Source: Amycolatopsis tucumanensis
Lineage (GTDB): Bacteria > Actinomycetota > Actinomycetes > Mycobacteriales > Pseudonocardiaceae
Direction: 5' to 3'
DNA: 64,000 nt
NCBI RefSeq assembly: GCF_021654135.1
Contig: NZ_JAKGSD010000002.1
Location: 203,171 to 267,170, forward strand
The notes beneath the pieces were generated by a model. That model was not told where the DNA came from, did no database searches, and was given only the letters and a program-made list of their open reading frames with translations. Shown piece after piece: positions 15,854 to 24,997 of the stretch. How positions within the stretch are numbered: position 1 is the stretch's first letter; each line of letters opens with the position of its first letter. The position numbers were made by a program, and so were the translations under genes.

Positions 15854-16347
15854 GATGTCGCTTCCTTCTCGGTGTCACGGCGGCGGGCCGCGGTCGCCGC
15901 GATGGCGTCCACAATGGTCTGGTAGCCGGTGCAGCGGCACAGGTTCGCCGAGACCGCTTCGCGGATCTCGTCGCGGTCCGCATCGGGTTGCTGGGCGAGG
16001 AAACCCTCGGCGAGCATCAGGAACCCCGGTGTGCAGAAGCCGCACTGCAGACCGTGGTGCTCGCGGAAGGCCTGTTGCAGGTCGGAGAGTTCGCCGTCCC
16101 GGCCGAGCGATTCGACGGTGCGGATGTCGGCGTCTTCGGCCTGCACGGCGAAGACCAGGCACGCGCGAACCGGTTCGCCGTCCACGAGGACGGTGCAGGC
16201 TCCGCAGACGCCGTGCTCGCAGCCCGCGTGGGCGCCGGTGAGACCGAGGTCGTGGCGCAGCACGTCGAGCAGCGTTTTGCGGGGCTCGACGACGGCTTCG
16301 TGCTCGCTGCCGTTGACGGTCAGGACGATCAGGTGGCGGTCGGTCAT
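15850..16347 (-). CDS. Nicotinate hydroxylase, 2 x [2Fe-2S] small subunit
   Basis: A 165-residue xanthine-dehydrogenase-family iron-sulfur subunit. The plant-type cluster ligands are Cys43, Cys48, Cys51 and Cys63 (CEHGVCGAC and later), the second cluster uses Cys102, Cys105, Cys137 and Cys139 (QCGFC and LCRC). It carries electrons from the molybdenum site to FAD. ATGA overlaps link it to the large subunit upstream and to the coxG-like gene downstream. Confidence 0.88.
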   Translation of the reverse strand: MTDRHLIVLTVNGSEHEAVVEPRKTLLDVLRHDLGLTGAHAGCEHGVCGACTVLVDGEPVRACLVFAVQAEDADIRTVESLGRDGELSDLQQAFREHHGLQCGFCTPGFLMLAEGFLAQQPDADRDEIREAVSANLCRCTGYQTIVDAIAATAARRRDTEKEATS

Positions 16348-18746
16348 GCGGGCCTGCTCCGTTCCGGGTCGCCTGCCGCGTCGAGCGCGGCGAGCACGGT
16401 CTGCGGGTGCACCGGGGTCGTGTCGAGTTCGACCCCGGTGTGGCGCAGCGCGTCGTTGATCGCGTTCAGCACCGCGGCCGGCGCGCCGATCGTGCCGCCC
16501 TCCCCGGCGCCCTTGGCGCCGTTTTCGGTGAACGCGCAGGGCGTTTCCAGGTGGGAGACGGTGATGTCGGGGATCTCGGTGGCGGTCGGCACGAGGTAGT
16601 CGATGAAGCTGGCGGCCGACGGTTCGCCGTTGTCGGCGTAGGTGACCTCCTCGAACAGCGCGCCGGCGATGCCCTGGGCGATCCCGCCGCGGCACTGCCC
16701 GTCGACGACCTGCGGGTGGATCACCACGCCGCAGTCCTCCACGCACGCATACCGCAGGATCGTGATGCCGCCGGTGCCCGGATCGGCTTCCACGACCACG
16801 GCGTGGGTGGCGTTGGAGAAGGTGCCGTCGCCGGGCACGTCGAAGCTCGCGGTGGCCGTGAGCGTCGGCTCGACATCCTTGGGCAGCAGGTGGCTGCGCA
16901 GGTAGGCGACGTCGGCGATCTCCTCGAACGACGCGCGGCGGCCGGGATCGTCGATCTGCACGACACCACCCGCGCCGTCAAGGCGGACGTTGTCCGGCTG
17001 GGTGTCGAGCAGGTGCGCCGCGATCCGGCACAGCAGCTCACCCAGTCGCGTGGCCGCCAGCGCCACGGCCGAGCCGCCGATGGTCACCGACCGCGAGGCG
17101 AAGGTCCCCCACCCGTAGGCGATGCGCTCGGTGTCGCCCTGGCGCAGCTTCACCTGGTCGATGTGCAGCCCCAGCCGGTCGGCGACGATCTGCGCGAGCG
17201 TCGTCTCATGGGACTGCCCGTGGTTCATGGTGCCGCTGGTGACGACGACCGAGCCGGTGGTGTCCATCCGGATCTCCGAGATGTCGAACCCGGGCACCAC
17301 GGCCATCTTGCGCTTGGCGAAGGCGCCGGACCCGTACCCGGTGCGCTCGGAGAAGCAGCAGAACCCGATGCCGATGTGCCTGCCCTCGGCGGCGGCCTTG
17401 TCCCGGAACTCGTACCACCCCTCGTCACGCAGGGCGGCTTCGGCCAGATCCAGCGATTCGCGGTAGGTGCCGGGGTCGTAGGTGACGGCGTTGACCCCGG
17501 TGTAGGGGAACTGGGTGATCAGGTTGCGGCGCCGGATCTCCAGCGGGTCGAGGCCGAGTTCGCGGGCGGCGCGCTCCATGACCCGTTCCATCGCCATCAC
17601 GTACTGCGGCCTGCTGACGCCGCGGTAGGGCGCGGTGGGCGCCTTGTTGCTGGTGATGGCGCGGGCCCGGACCCGGTAGGCGGGCACCTGGTACACGCTG
17701 GGCATCTCCGCCGAAGCCATCAGCGGTTCGATCCCGGCGGTGAACGGGTAGCAGGAGTAGGCGCCCATGTCGCACACGATGTCGACGTCCAGCGCGGTGA
17801 TGCGCCCCTCGGCGTCGAACGCGGCCCTGGTGCGGTAGCGCTGTTCCCTGGCCAGGAATCCGGCCGTCAGCGCCTCGCGCCGGTCTTCGATCCACTTCAC
17901 CGGCCGGTTCAGCCGGCGGGCCGCGGCCGCGACCGCGATCTCCTCGCGGCCGACCACGCACTTCTGGCCGAACCCGCCGCCCATGTCGGGGACGGTGACG
18001 CGCACGGTCCGCTCGGGCACGCGCAACGAGCGGGCGAGCGCGGTGCGCACCTGGTGCGGGACCTGGGTGCACATCTGCACGAGCAGCTGGTCGTCGTGGT
18101 CGTCCCAGGACGCGAGCACCCCGCGCGTTTCGAGCGGGAGTGCGTTCTGCCGTCCGCTGCGGGTGACGACCTCGACCACGCACCCGGCGTCCGCGAACGC
18201 CTCGTCCACCCCCGGGGTGTCGAACATGGACACATCCAGCAGCACGTTGCCGGGCGCTTCCTCGTGGACCAGGGGCGCATGCTGAGCGAGCGCGGTCTCC
18301 TCGGAGACGATCGCGCCGAGGGGCTCGTAGTCCACCACGGCCAGTTCGGCGCCGTCCTCGGCGACGTAGGGGTCGCGGGCGACGACCAGCGCGACCGGTT
18401 CGCCGACGAACCGCACCTTCTCCCTGGCCAGGATCGGCATCGCGGTCGGCGCGAACTCCTCGGGCGGGCGGTCCAGCAGCGCGACGATGTCGCCGAGGTC
18501 GAGGTCGGCCGCCGTGTAGGCGGCGACGACCCCGTCGACCGCCAGGGTGGCCGTCAGGTCGATCCCGGTGATCCGGCCGTGCGCGATCGTCGAGCGGACG
18601 AAGCACGCGTGCAGGGTGCCGGGCAGCTGGATGTCGTCGACGAAGCGTCCCCGTCCGGTGAGCAGACGCGGGTCTTCCCGCCGGGGCACCGACGCGCCCA
18701 CCCAGCGTCCGCCTCGCCCGTCGAACTCCGGAGCTGCGTCGCTCAT
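16344..18746 (-). CDS. Nicotinate hydroxylase, molybdopterin large subunit
   Basis: An 800-residue molybdenum hydroxylase large subunit. GGGFGQK and the APYRG segment bind the molybdopterin cytosine dinucleotide cofactor, and Glu749 in GAGEGG is the catalytic base. CO dehydrogenase has a Cys in its AYRCSFR loop; here the loop is APYRGVSRPQ without Cys, so this is a hydroxylase, not CODH. In this operon it should convert nicotinate to 6-hydroxynicotinate with water as oxygen donor. The ATG at 18746 overlaps the FAD-subunit stop as ATGA; upstream readings are chance. Confidence 0.85.
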   Translation of the reverse strand: MSDAAPEFDGRGGRWVGASVPRREDPRLLTGRGRFVDDIQLPGTLHACFVRSTIAHGRITGIDLTATLAVDGVVAAYTAADLDLGDIVALLDRPPEEFAPTAMPILAREKVRFVGEPVALVVARDPYVAEDGAELAVVDYEPLGAIVSEETALAQHAPLVHEEAPGNVLLDVSMFDTPGVDEAFADAGCVVEVVTRSGRQNALPLETRGVLASWDDHDDQLLVQMCTQVPHQVRTALARSLRVPERTVRVTVPDMGGGFGQKCVVGREEIAVAAAARRLNRPVKWIEDRREALTAGFLAREQRYRTRAAFDAEGRITALDVDIVCDMGAYSCYPFTAGIEPLMASAEMPSVYQVPAYRVRARAITSNKAPTAPYRGVSRPQYVMAMERVMERAARELGLDPLEIRRRNLITQFPYTGVNAVTYDPGTYRESLDLAEAALRDEGWYEFRDKAAAEGRHIGIGFCCFSERTGYGSGAFAKRKMAVVPGFDISEIRMDTTGSVVVTSGTMNHGQSHETTLAQIVADRLGLHIDQVKLRQGDTERIAYGWGTFASRSVTIGGSAVALAATRLGELLCRIAAHLLDTQPDNVRLDGAGGVVQIDDPGRRASFEEIADVAYLRSHLLPKDVEPTLTATASFDVPGDGTFSNATHAVVVEADPGTGGITILRYACVEDCGVVIHPQVVDGQCRGGIAQGIAGALFEEVTYADNGEPSAASFIDYLVPTATEIPDITVSHLETPCAFTENGAKGAGEGGTIGAPAAVLNAINDALRHTGVELDTTPVHPQTVLAALDAAGDPERSRPA

Positions 18747-19606
18747 CGCGTCACTCCTTCCTGCCAGGCCTGGTGCAGCGCACCGGCGACGAGGGTCCGG
18801 GTGAGCCGGCGGCGGTAGGCGCTGCTGCCGGCGGCGTCGTCGGGCGGGTCGACCGCGGCGGCCGCGGCGTCGGCGCACGCGGCGAACAGGTCCGGCCCGG
18901 GGTCGCCCGCGGCGAGGACGGCCTCGGCCTCCGGGACCCGGATCGGCGCGGGCGCCACCCCGCCGACCACCACCCGGCCGCCGTCGCCGTCCAGGCTCAC
19001 CGCCACGTCGACGATGGCGAAATCACCGTGGCGGCGGGCGAACTCGGTCAATGCCGCCCGCGGCGCAGGCCGCGTGAACCGCACCGCCGTCACGACTTCG
19101 TCCGGTTCGACGGCGGTGGTGTAGAACCCGTGGAACATCTCCGCGGCCGGGATTTCCCGCCGCCCGCCCGGCCCCTCCGCGACGATCACGGCGTCGAGGA
19201 GGAGCGCGAGCAGGCACCACTCGGCGGTGGCGTCGCCGTGCACGATGCTGCCCGCCACCGTGCCGCGGGAGCGGATCGGCAGGTGCCCCACCCACCGCAT
19301 CGCGCGGGAGAGCACGTCGAAGCCCGGCCCCAGCTTCGCCACCTCGACCGCCCGGTGCGTGACCAGCGCGCCGATCTCCAGCTGCGCACCCTCGCGCCGC
19401 AGGCCGGTCAGCGCCGGGTCCCGGCGCAACGGCCCGAGGTCGACCAGGGCCGTCGGCCGGGCGAGCCGGAAGTTCATCATCGGGACCAGGCTCTGGCCGC
19501 CGGCGATCAGCTTCGGCTCCTCCCCGGCCGCGGCGAGCTCGCCGAGCAGGCCGATGGCGTCGGGGACGTCGTGGGCCCGGTGGTAGGCGAACGCGGCGGG
19601 CTTCAC
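18743..19606 (-). CDS. Nicotinate hydroxylase, FAD-binding medium subunit
   Basis: A 287-residue FAD-binding subunit of the xanthine dehydrogenase family. AGGQS at 35-39 and RSRGTVAGSIVHGD at about 112-124 contact FAD. It passes electrons from the iron-sulfur subunit to an acceptor. Order FAD, Mo, Fe-S then CoxG is the same as in cox-type operons. The start follows the MFS transporter stop by 19 bp. Confidence 0.88.
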   Translation of the reverse strand: MKPAAFAYHRAHDVPDAIGLLGELAAAGEEPKLIAGGQSLVPMMNFRLARPTALVDLGPLRRDPALTGLRREGAQLEIGALVTHRAVEVAKLGPGFDVLSRAMRWVGHLPIRSRGTVAGSIVHGDATAEWCLLALLLDAVIVAEGPGGRREIPAAEMFHGFYTTAVEPDEVVTAVRFTRPAPRAALTEFARRHGDFAIVDVAVSLDGDGGRVVVGGVAPAPIRVPEAEAVLAAGDPGPDLFAACADAAAAAVDPPDDAAGSSAYRRRLTRTLVAGALHQAWQEGVTR

Positions 19607-19625
19607 GGTCTGGACCTCTCCTCGC

Positions 19626-21020
19626 TCACGGCACCTGCGTGGTTTTCGCGGGCGCCACGGGGTTCACCGGCTCCGCGATCCGGTCGAGCTCGCGACCGCG
19701 GGTCTCCGGCGCCCCCAGCATCATGAACACCACCGCGGCCACCACGAGCCCGCCCAGCACGGTGAACGTCAGCGGCAGGCCGAGCACCGGCCACAGGAGG
19801 CTGCCGAACACCAGCGGCGCGAACCCGGTGACGGCCCGGCTCGACGACGACGCCCAGCCGAACCCGGAGGCACGCAGCTCGGTCGGGTACAGCTCGGACA
19901 CGTAGGCGTACATCACCGGGATGACCACCAGCGCCAGCATGCCGAACGCGCCGATCGCGATCACCGCGCCGGTCGGCGAGCCCAGCAGCAGGGAGAACAC
20001 CACGAGCGAGAGCGCCGCGAGTGGCCCGGCGACGGCGACGATCCGCTTGCGGCCGACCTTCTCCACGAGCAGCACGGCCACCGCGACGCCGACGATGCCC
20101 AGCGCGTTCATCAGCGCGGTGGAGGCGAAGGCCGCGATCTCGCCGAACCCCTGGGCGCGCAGGATCGAGGGCATCCAGCTCAGGGCGGCGTAGTAGACCA
20201 GCATGACGCTGATGAACAACGACCAGGCGACCGCGGTGATCCGGGGGTTGAACGCCCACACCCGGCGCAGCTGGTCGAAGGCGGCGGCGAGCGCTCCCCC
20301 GCGCTTGTCCTCCACCACGGCCGGCGGGATCGAGTACGGCTCGGCGGGCGCGCCGGTGCGGCGGACGAGGTCGTCGATGACCGCACGCGCCTCCGCTTCC
20401 CGGCCCTTGCGCACCAGGTAGAGCGGGGATTCCGGGACTCCGCGCCGGACCCAGAACAGCAACAGCGCGGGCAGGATCATCAGCACCAGCATCCAGCGCC
20501 AGTTCCCGGACACCGGGACCAGCAGCGTCGCCGTGACGGCGGCCAGTGTCGTGCCCACCGGCCACCAGCCGTCCATCGCCGAGAGCACCCGGCCGCGGTG
20601 CCGCCGCGGGGAGAACTCGCTGACGATCGCGTAGTCCACCGGGATGCACCCGCCGAGCCCCACCCCGGCCAGGAACCGCAGGGCCAGGAAGACCTCCACG
20701 TTCGGCGACAGCGCGCCGAGCACGGAGAACAGGGCGAACACCAGCAGCGTGATGCTGAACGCGCGTTTGCGGCCGATGCGGTCGGCCACGGTCCCCCACA
20801 CGACGGCCCCCACCGCCATGCCGATCAGGTTGGCGGTCGCCACCAGCCCCTTCTGCCCCGGCGACAACCCGAACTCGGCCCCGACCAGTGGGGTGAGGAA
20901 CCCGTTCAACGCGACGTCCCACGCGTCGAACATGTAGCCCAGCCCACCGATGAGGAAGATCTTGCCCTGCACGCTCCAGCGCCAGGGCAGGTCCTGGACG
21001 ATCTGATCTCCGGTACGCAT
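19626..21020 (-). CDS. MFS transporter, probable nicotinate importer
   Basis: A 464-residue major facilitator with 12 predicted helices; DRIGRKR in the loop after helix 2 and the PESPLYL segment after helix 6 are family signatures of the sugar/aromatic-acid porter branch. It is encoded between nicC and the hydroxylase subunits within the nic operon, so import of nicotinate (or 6-hydroxynicotinate) is the natural role. It ends in LDRIAEPVNPVAPAK, a cytoplasmic tail. Substrate inferred from context only. Confidence 0.75.
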   Translation of the reverse strand: MRTGDQIVQDLPWRWSVQGKIFLIGGLGYMFDAWDVALNGFLTPLVGAEFGLSPGQKGLVATANLIGMAVGAVVWGTVADRIGRKRAFSITLLVFALFSVLGALSPNVEVFLALRFLAGVGLGGCIPVDYAIVSEFSPRRHRGRVLSAMDGWWPVGTTLAAVTATLLVPVSGNWRWMLVLMILPALLLFWVRRGVPESPLYLVRKGREAEARAVIDDLVRRTGAPAEPYSIPPAVVEDKRGGALAAAFDQLRRVWAFNPRITAVAWSLFISVMLVYYAALSWMPSILRAQGFGEIAAFASTALMNALGIVGVAVAVLLVEKVGRKRIVAVAGPLAALSLVVFSLLLGSPTGAVIAIGAFGMLALVVIPVMYAYVSELYPTELRASGFGWASSSSRAVTGFAPLVFGSLLWPVLGLPLTFTVLGGLVVAAVVFMMLGAPETRGRELDRIAEPVNPVAPAKTTQVP

Positions 21021-21057
21021 GAATCGCTCCGTTGCCGTTGTCGGCCAGTCGCCCGCC

Positions 21058-22329
21058 TCAGCGCGCGAACTGGTAGTGGATGGACTCGGTGTCCGGATCG
21101 GTGAGCGGGCTGCCGTTCCAGAGCCAGTCGTAGGACACGTCGGACTCGCCGTCGAACCGGCGCAGCTTCTCGTCGCGCTCGCGCTGCTCGGGGCCGTCGG
21201 GGAGGTGGTAGAAGCTCATGTTCTGCAGGGAGGCGTCCTGGACCATCCCCGCGTGCTTGGCGCGCCGGTCGACGTAGCGGATCAGGGCGCCGTCGATCCC
21301 GTCGCGGGTGACGCGGCCCAGCTCTTCGGCCAGCACCGCGGCGTCCTCCATCGCCTGGGAGGCGCCCTGCGCCTGGTAGGGCAGCATGGCGTGGCAGGCG
21401 TCGCCGAGCAGGGCGACCCGCCCGTCCACCCACACCGGGTCACGCCGGCGCCGGTACATGGCCCACACCGACACGTCCTCGTCCTTGGCCTTCGACAACA
21501 CGGTCGGGACCCGATCGTCCCAGTCCTGGTACTCCGCCGCGAGCTCGGCGGCGGTCGCCGGACCGCTCCACTCCCGTTCGATCGTCTCACTGCACGGCAC
21601 GATCGCGACCACGTTGAGGTACTGGCCGCCGCGGATCATGTAGTGCACGAGGTGCTTGTCCGGGCCGTACCAGATGGTCGAGTGGTAGCGGTCGACGAGG
21701 AACCGGGTGGCCGGGTCCTGGGCGACCAGGTCCCCGGGGATCAGCGCGCGGTAGGCCATCTCGCCGGAGAACACCAGGGTGTCGTCGAACCCGGCGAGGT
21801 CGCGCACGGCCGAGCGGATGCCGTCGGCGCCGATCACCACGTCGCCGGTGAAGCGGCGGCCGTCAGCGGTGATCACGGACGGGCGTTCCGGCTGGGCGCG
21901 GTCCAGCTCGACGACCCGCGCACCGGTCGCGACCTGCACCACCGGGCCGTGGCCGTCCGGGTCCACGCACGCGTCCAGCAGCACGCCGTGCAGGTCGGCG
22001 CGGTGGTAGTGCCAGTACGGGGCGCCGTAGGTGTCGGTGACCCGCTGTCCCAGCGGCAGCTGGGCGATGATGCTGCCGTCGGCCCACCGGCGGCGGACCT
22101 GGTCCTGCGGCTCGGTGCGCACCCGTTCGAGCTGGGGGCGCAGGCCCAGTCCGATGAGGATGCGGCTGGCGTTGGGGGCGGTCTGGATGCCCGCGCCGAT
22201 CTCGCCGAGTTGCGGCGCCGCTTCGACCACGGTGACCCGCAGTCCTCGTTGCCGCAGCGACAAGGCCGCGCACAGGCCGCCGAGGCCGCCGCCGACGACC
22301 ACGACTTCGAACGACTGGCTCGCGCTCAT
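21058..22329 (-). CDS. nicC: 6-Hydroxynicotinate 3-monooxygenase (FAD-dependent)
   Basis: A 423-residue group A flavin monooxygenase: VVVVGGGLGG at the N-terminus, IGADGIRSAVR mid-way and LLGDACHAMLPYQAQGASQA for the flavin ribityl site. NicC performs decarboxylative hydroxylation of 6-hydroxynicotinate to 2,5-dihydroxypyridine with NADH and oxygen. Salicylate hydroxylases are close relatives; the gene lies next to nicE and nicX with an ATGA overlap, which decides the call. Confidence 0.82.
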   Translation of the reverse strand: MSASQSFEVVVVGGGLGGLCAALSLRQRGLRVTVVEAAPQLGEIGAGIQTAPNASRILIGLGLRPQLERVRTEPQDQVRRRWADGSIIAQLPLGQRVTDTYGAPYWHYHRADLHGVLLDACVDPDGHGPVVQVATGARVVELDRAQPERPSVITADGRRFTGDVVIGADGIRSAVRDLAGFDDTLVFSGEMAYRALIPGDLVAQDPATRFLVDRYHSTIWYGPDKHLVHYMIRGGQYLNVVAIVPCSETIEREWSGPATAAELAAEYQDWDDRVPTVLSKAKDEDVSVWAMYRRRRDPVWVDGRVALLGDACHAMLPYQAQGASQAMEDAAVLAEELGRVTRDGIDGALIRYVDRRAKHAGMVQDASLQNMSFYHLPDGPEQRERDEKLRRFDGESDVSYDWLWNGSPLTDPDTESIHYQFAR

Positions 22330-23099
22330 GCCGGCCTCCTCGTCTCGTCGCCCGTGCCCGCGAGCAGCCGCCCGGCGCCGGGCACGCGCGGCTCCAGCCC
22401 GAGCTCGGTCAGGATCCGGTGCGTGGTCGCGGTGGCCGCCGACAGGACCGGGATCCCGATCTCGTCCTCGACAGGCTGGATCGACGGCAGCGACGGCATC
22501 TGCACGCACGCGGACAGCACCAGCGCGTCCACTCCGGACAGATCGAGCTTGCGGTGGTGCTCGCGCAGGTCGGCCGGGTCCAGCCGGGCCACGGCGAGAT
22601 TGTCCGGTACTTCGAGCGACAGCGCGTCCACCACCTCGACCCCGGCGTCCTCGATGTAGTCGGCCACGGCCTGCGTCAGCGGCTTCAGGTAGGGCGTGAT
22701 GATCGCGATCTTGCGCGCGCCGAGCGCGGCGATGCCGGACAGCAGCGCACCCGCGCTGGACACGACCGGCGCGGCGCAGCCCTCGGCGCGCAGGACGCGG
22801 GTGATGTCGTCCTCGGCGGTGCAGTGGTACCCGGGGCCCTGCGCCATGATCGCCACCAGGCACGCGGTGGCGACCACGTCCGGGCGGGCGTCGGCGAGCT
22901 CGGCCGCCGCGCGCCCGGCCTGGGCGTTCATCGCGCGCAGCTGCTCCGGGTCGACGTGCTGCATGCGGGCGCGCGCGGAGTGGAAGACGAACCGGTCCCC
23001 CGGCTCGGTCTCCTCACGGGCGCGCAGCATCCGCGGCAGCTCGGTCTCCATGGTGAGGTTCGAGCTGGGGACGATCATCCCGATGTGGTGGTCGGTCAT
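22326..23099 (-). CDS. nicE: Maleate cis-trans isomerase
   Basis: A 257-residue Asp/Glu racemase-fold protein. The two catalytic Cys residues expected for maleate isomerase are at Cys80 (VVATACLVAIM) and Cys198 (LVLSACVQMPSLPSI). NicE converts maleate, the product of NicF, to fumarate, which enters the TCA cycle. ATGA overlaps join it to nicX upstream and nicC downstream. Arylmalonate decarboxylase is a relative, but it has one conserved Cys and a different context. Confidence 0.85.
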   Translation of the reverse strand: MTDHHIGMIVPSSNLTMETELPRMLRAREETEPGDRFVFHSARARMQHVDPEQLRAMNAQAGRAAAELADARPDVVATACLVAIMAQGPGYHCTAEDDITRVLRAEGCAAPVVSSAGALLSGIAALGARKIAIITPYLKPLTQAVADYIEDAGVEVVDALSLEVPDNLAVARLDPADLREHHRKLDLSGVDALVLSACVQMPSLPSIQPVEDEIGIPVLSAATATTHRILTELGLEPRVPGAGRLLAGTGDETRRPA

Positions 23100-24142
23100 C
23101 GCTTCTCCGCCGGGCGCATGTCCTTGACGGTCAGCTCGCCGGCGTCGACGATCAGCTCGTCGTCGAGGTAGAGCGAGTTTCCGCGCATCGGGATGTCGAA
23201 GTGGCACGGCGTGTCGTTGGGGCCGCCGAGCTCGTTGTTGGGGCCGATGGAGAACATCACGTTGCCGTAGAAGCTGCGCAGTTCCATGCCCATGCCGCCG
23301 GGGAACTGGGTCAGGCCGTGCCAGTGGGCGCGTTCGTCCAGGCCCCAGCCCACGTGGCTCATCCCGTAGCCGCGGGGGTCGTGGAAGCTTTCGATGTAGG
23401 AGCGCAGCAGGTCGGCGTCCAAACCGGACGATCCGGCGCCGCCGCGGATGTCGCGGATGAAGCCCTCCTCGATGGTGATCTCCACCGGGGTCTGCACGTA
23501 GGTGTTGAACGGCAGCAGCACGTCGCCGGGCGAGAGCACGATCTTGCCGTCGACGCCGTCGTCGGCGCCGCCGGTGAACACGAACGCGGCGGGCCAGTGG
23601 TCCCAGCGGCCGGGGGTGTCGGTGTAGCCGTACTCCGACATGGTCGGGTACACGCCGAGCCGGTAGGTGACGTCGGTGCCCGCCGGGCTGGTGATCCGCA
23701 TGGTGCTCGCCTTGGCCAGCAGCTCCGCGCCGATCTCCACGCGCTCGCGGAGTTCCTTGGTGGGCATGAGGCGGGCCAGCAGCTCGGGCGGCTCGACGGC
23801 GGTGAGGATGCGCGTGCCGGCCTCCTGGATCGCGAACTGTTCCTTGCTGAACAGCAGGAACGTGCAGTCGACGACCATGTCGACGTCCTTGAGCGCCTCG
23901 ACCGCGCGGGGGATGTTGCCGAGCCCGGAGTCGCCCACCGCCCAGGCGCCGGACGCGCTGACCGGCGAGGGCAGTCGCATGTGGTAGGTCGCGGCGCCCA
24001 GCTGCTGGGCGGCCCACAGGAAGGCGTCGGCGTACTCGGCCCGCTCGCCGCCGCGGGTCAGCACGACCACGGTCTCGCCCTCGTGCACCCCGGAGAACGT
24101 CAGCTGGCGCAAGCAGATGTCGTTGAACAGGTTCTGGTCCAT
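23096..24142 (-). CDS. nicX: 2,5-Dihydroxypyridine 5,6-dioxygenase
   Basis: A 348-residue protein of the M29 aminopeptidase-like fold used by NicX, a non-heme iron(II) dioxygenase that opens 2,5-dihydroxypyridine to N-formylmaleamate. TPCHFDIPM near the C-terminus carries the expected His-x-Asp iron pair, and DERAHWHGL and the ITIEEGFI region can provide the other His and Glu ligands. First gene of the operon; GGAGGTGG precedes the ATG at 24142. It shares a 149-bp control region with the divergent marR gene. Confidence 0.85.
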   Translation of the reverse strand: MDQNLFNDICLRQLTFSGVHEGETVVVLTRGGERAEYADAFLWAAQQLGAATYHMRLPSPVSASGAWAVGDSGLGNIPRAVEALKDVDMVVDCTFLLFSKEQFAIQEAGTRILTAVEPPELLARLMPTKELRERVEIGAELLAKASTMRITSPAGTDVTYRLGVYPTMSEYGYTDTPGRWDHWPAAFVFTGGADDGVDGKIVLSPGDVLLPFNTYVQTPVEITIEEGFIRDIRGGAGSSGLDADLLRSYIESFHDPRGYGMSHVGWGLDERAHWHGLTQFPGGMGMELRSFYGNVMFSIGPNNELGGPNDTPCHFDIPMRGNSLYLDDELIVDAGELTVKDMRPAEKR

Positions 24143-24161
24143 CGGTGACCACCTCCGCCTA

Positions 24162-24247
24162 TAATCCGAACACGTATTATCCGGATACGCAAGAGTTCGC
24201 GGGCGAGAAGCAGGACTGCAACACGAGCGCAATAGTCCGGACACGTA
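24162..24247. promoter_or_regulatory. Three 15-bp repeats, candidate NicR/MarR operators
   Basis: TAATCCGAACACGTA (24162-24176), TTATCCGGATACGCA (24177-24191) and TAGTCCGGACACGTA (24233-24247) share the pattern TNRTCCGRAYACGYA. The first two abut with an exact 15-bp period next to the likely nicX -10 box; the third lies further into the leader of the regulator gene. On the plus strand TATAAT at 24160-24165 is a perfect -10 hexamer for the regulator. Confidence 0.6.
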
Positions 24248-24291
24248 GGATCACGGGAAGCCGCGAGCCTGAAGTCATGGGGAGGGTCTTG

Positions 24292-24795
24292 ATGGGTGAG
24301 CCAGTGCGGGCAGGCCGACGCGGCCGGGGAGCCCCGGCCGTCACACCGGCGCCGCCCCCGGATCTCCTGGCCGCCCCCGGCTACGGCGCCCGCCGCATGT
24401 ACCAGGCCTACCTGGCCGCGTGGAACCGCCACGTGGACCCGGTGCTGACCGGTCCCCAGTTCGCGGTGCTGTCCGCCGTGCGCGCCTACCCCGGGAGCGA
24501 CCAGAGCTCCCTGGCCGGGGCGGTCGCGCTGGACACGTCCACGATGGCGGACCTGTGCCGCAGGCTCGAACAACGCGGCCTCATCCGGCGGGTCGAGTCG
24601 CCCCGCGACGCGCGCCGCAAGCTGCTGTCGCTCACCGAGGAGGGCTCGGCGGTGCTCACTCAGGTGAACCGCCGGGCGCGCCGCCTGGACAAGGCGCTGC
24701 TCGGCTCGGATTCGGGCGACGTCGACGTCGCGGGGCTGCTGAACACGCTGGGCGCGCGATGGGAAGCCGTGGCGGCGCTCGACGAGCTGGACTGA
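24292..24795 (+). CDS. MarR-family regulator of the nic operon
   Basis: A 167-residue MarR protein: winged helix from LTGPQFAVLSAVRAYPG, recognition region QSSLAGAVALDTSTMADLCR and wing ESPRDARRKLLSLTEEG. ATG at 24292 has GGGGAGGG six nt upstream; earlier in-frame codons lie in the operator region. NicR, the known repressor of nic genes, is also a MarR protein that responds to 6-hydroxynicotinate and 2,5-dihydroxypyridine, so the same role is likely here. It is divergent from nicX and probably also represses itself. Confidence 0.82.
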   Translation: MGEPVRAGRRGRGAPAVTPAPPPDLLAAPGYGARRMYQAYLAAWNRHVDPVLTGPQFAVLSAVRAYPGSDQSSLAGAVALDTSTMADLCRRLEQRGLIRRVESPRDARRKLLSLTEEGSAVLTQVNRRARRLDKALLGSDSGDVDVAGLLNTLGARWEAVAALDELD

Positions 24796-24997
24796 CGACC
24801 GCTCGCCCGGTCAAGGGACGCGCAGTCGCTGTGCGCGCCGGGACGCAGCGCGGCACGACGGGCCGTCCCGACGCTCACGCCGGATTCGGCTGCGCCGGCT
24901 TGGCCGCGCCGTCCGGGCCGCCGCGGCGATCACGGTCGCGCCGCCTTACTCCGATTTCGTTTGAGACCACGGTCGCGCCGCGGGCAGGATGCCGGGC

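Noticed and set aside
16344..19606. CO dehydrogenase (coxMLS) assignment
   Set aside because: The large subunit lacks the Cys-containing AYRCSFR loop required for the Mo-Cu site and the genes are embedded in a nicotinate operon.
23096..24142. M29 aminopeptidase
   Set aside because: The fold is shared, but gene context and the C-terminal HFD pattern fit 2,5-dihydroxypyridine dioxygenase.
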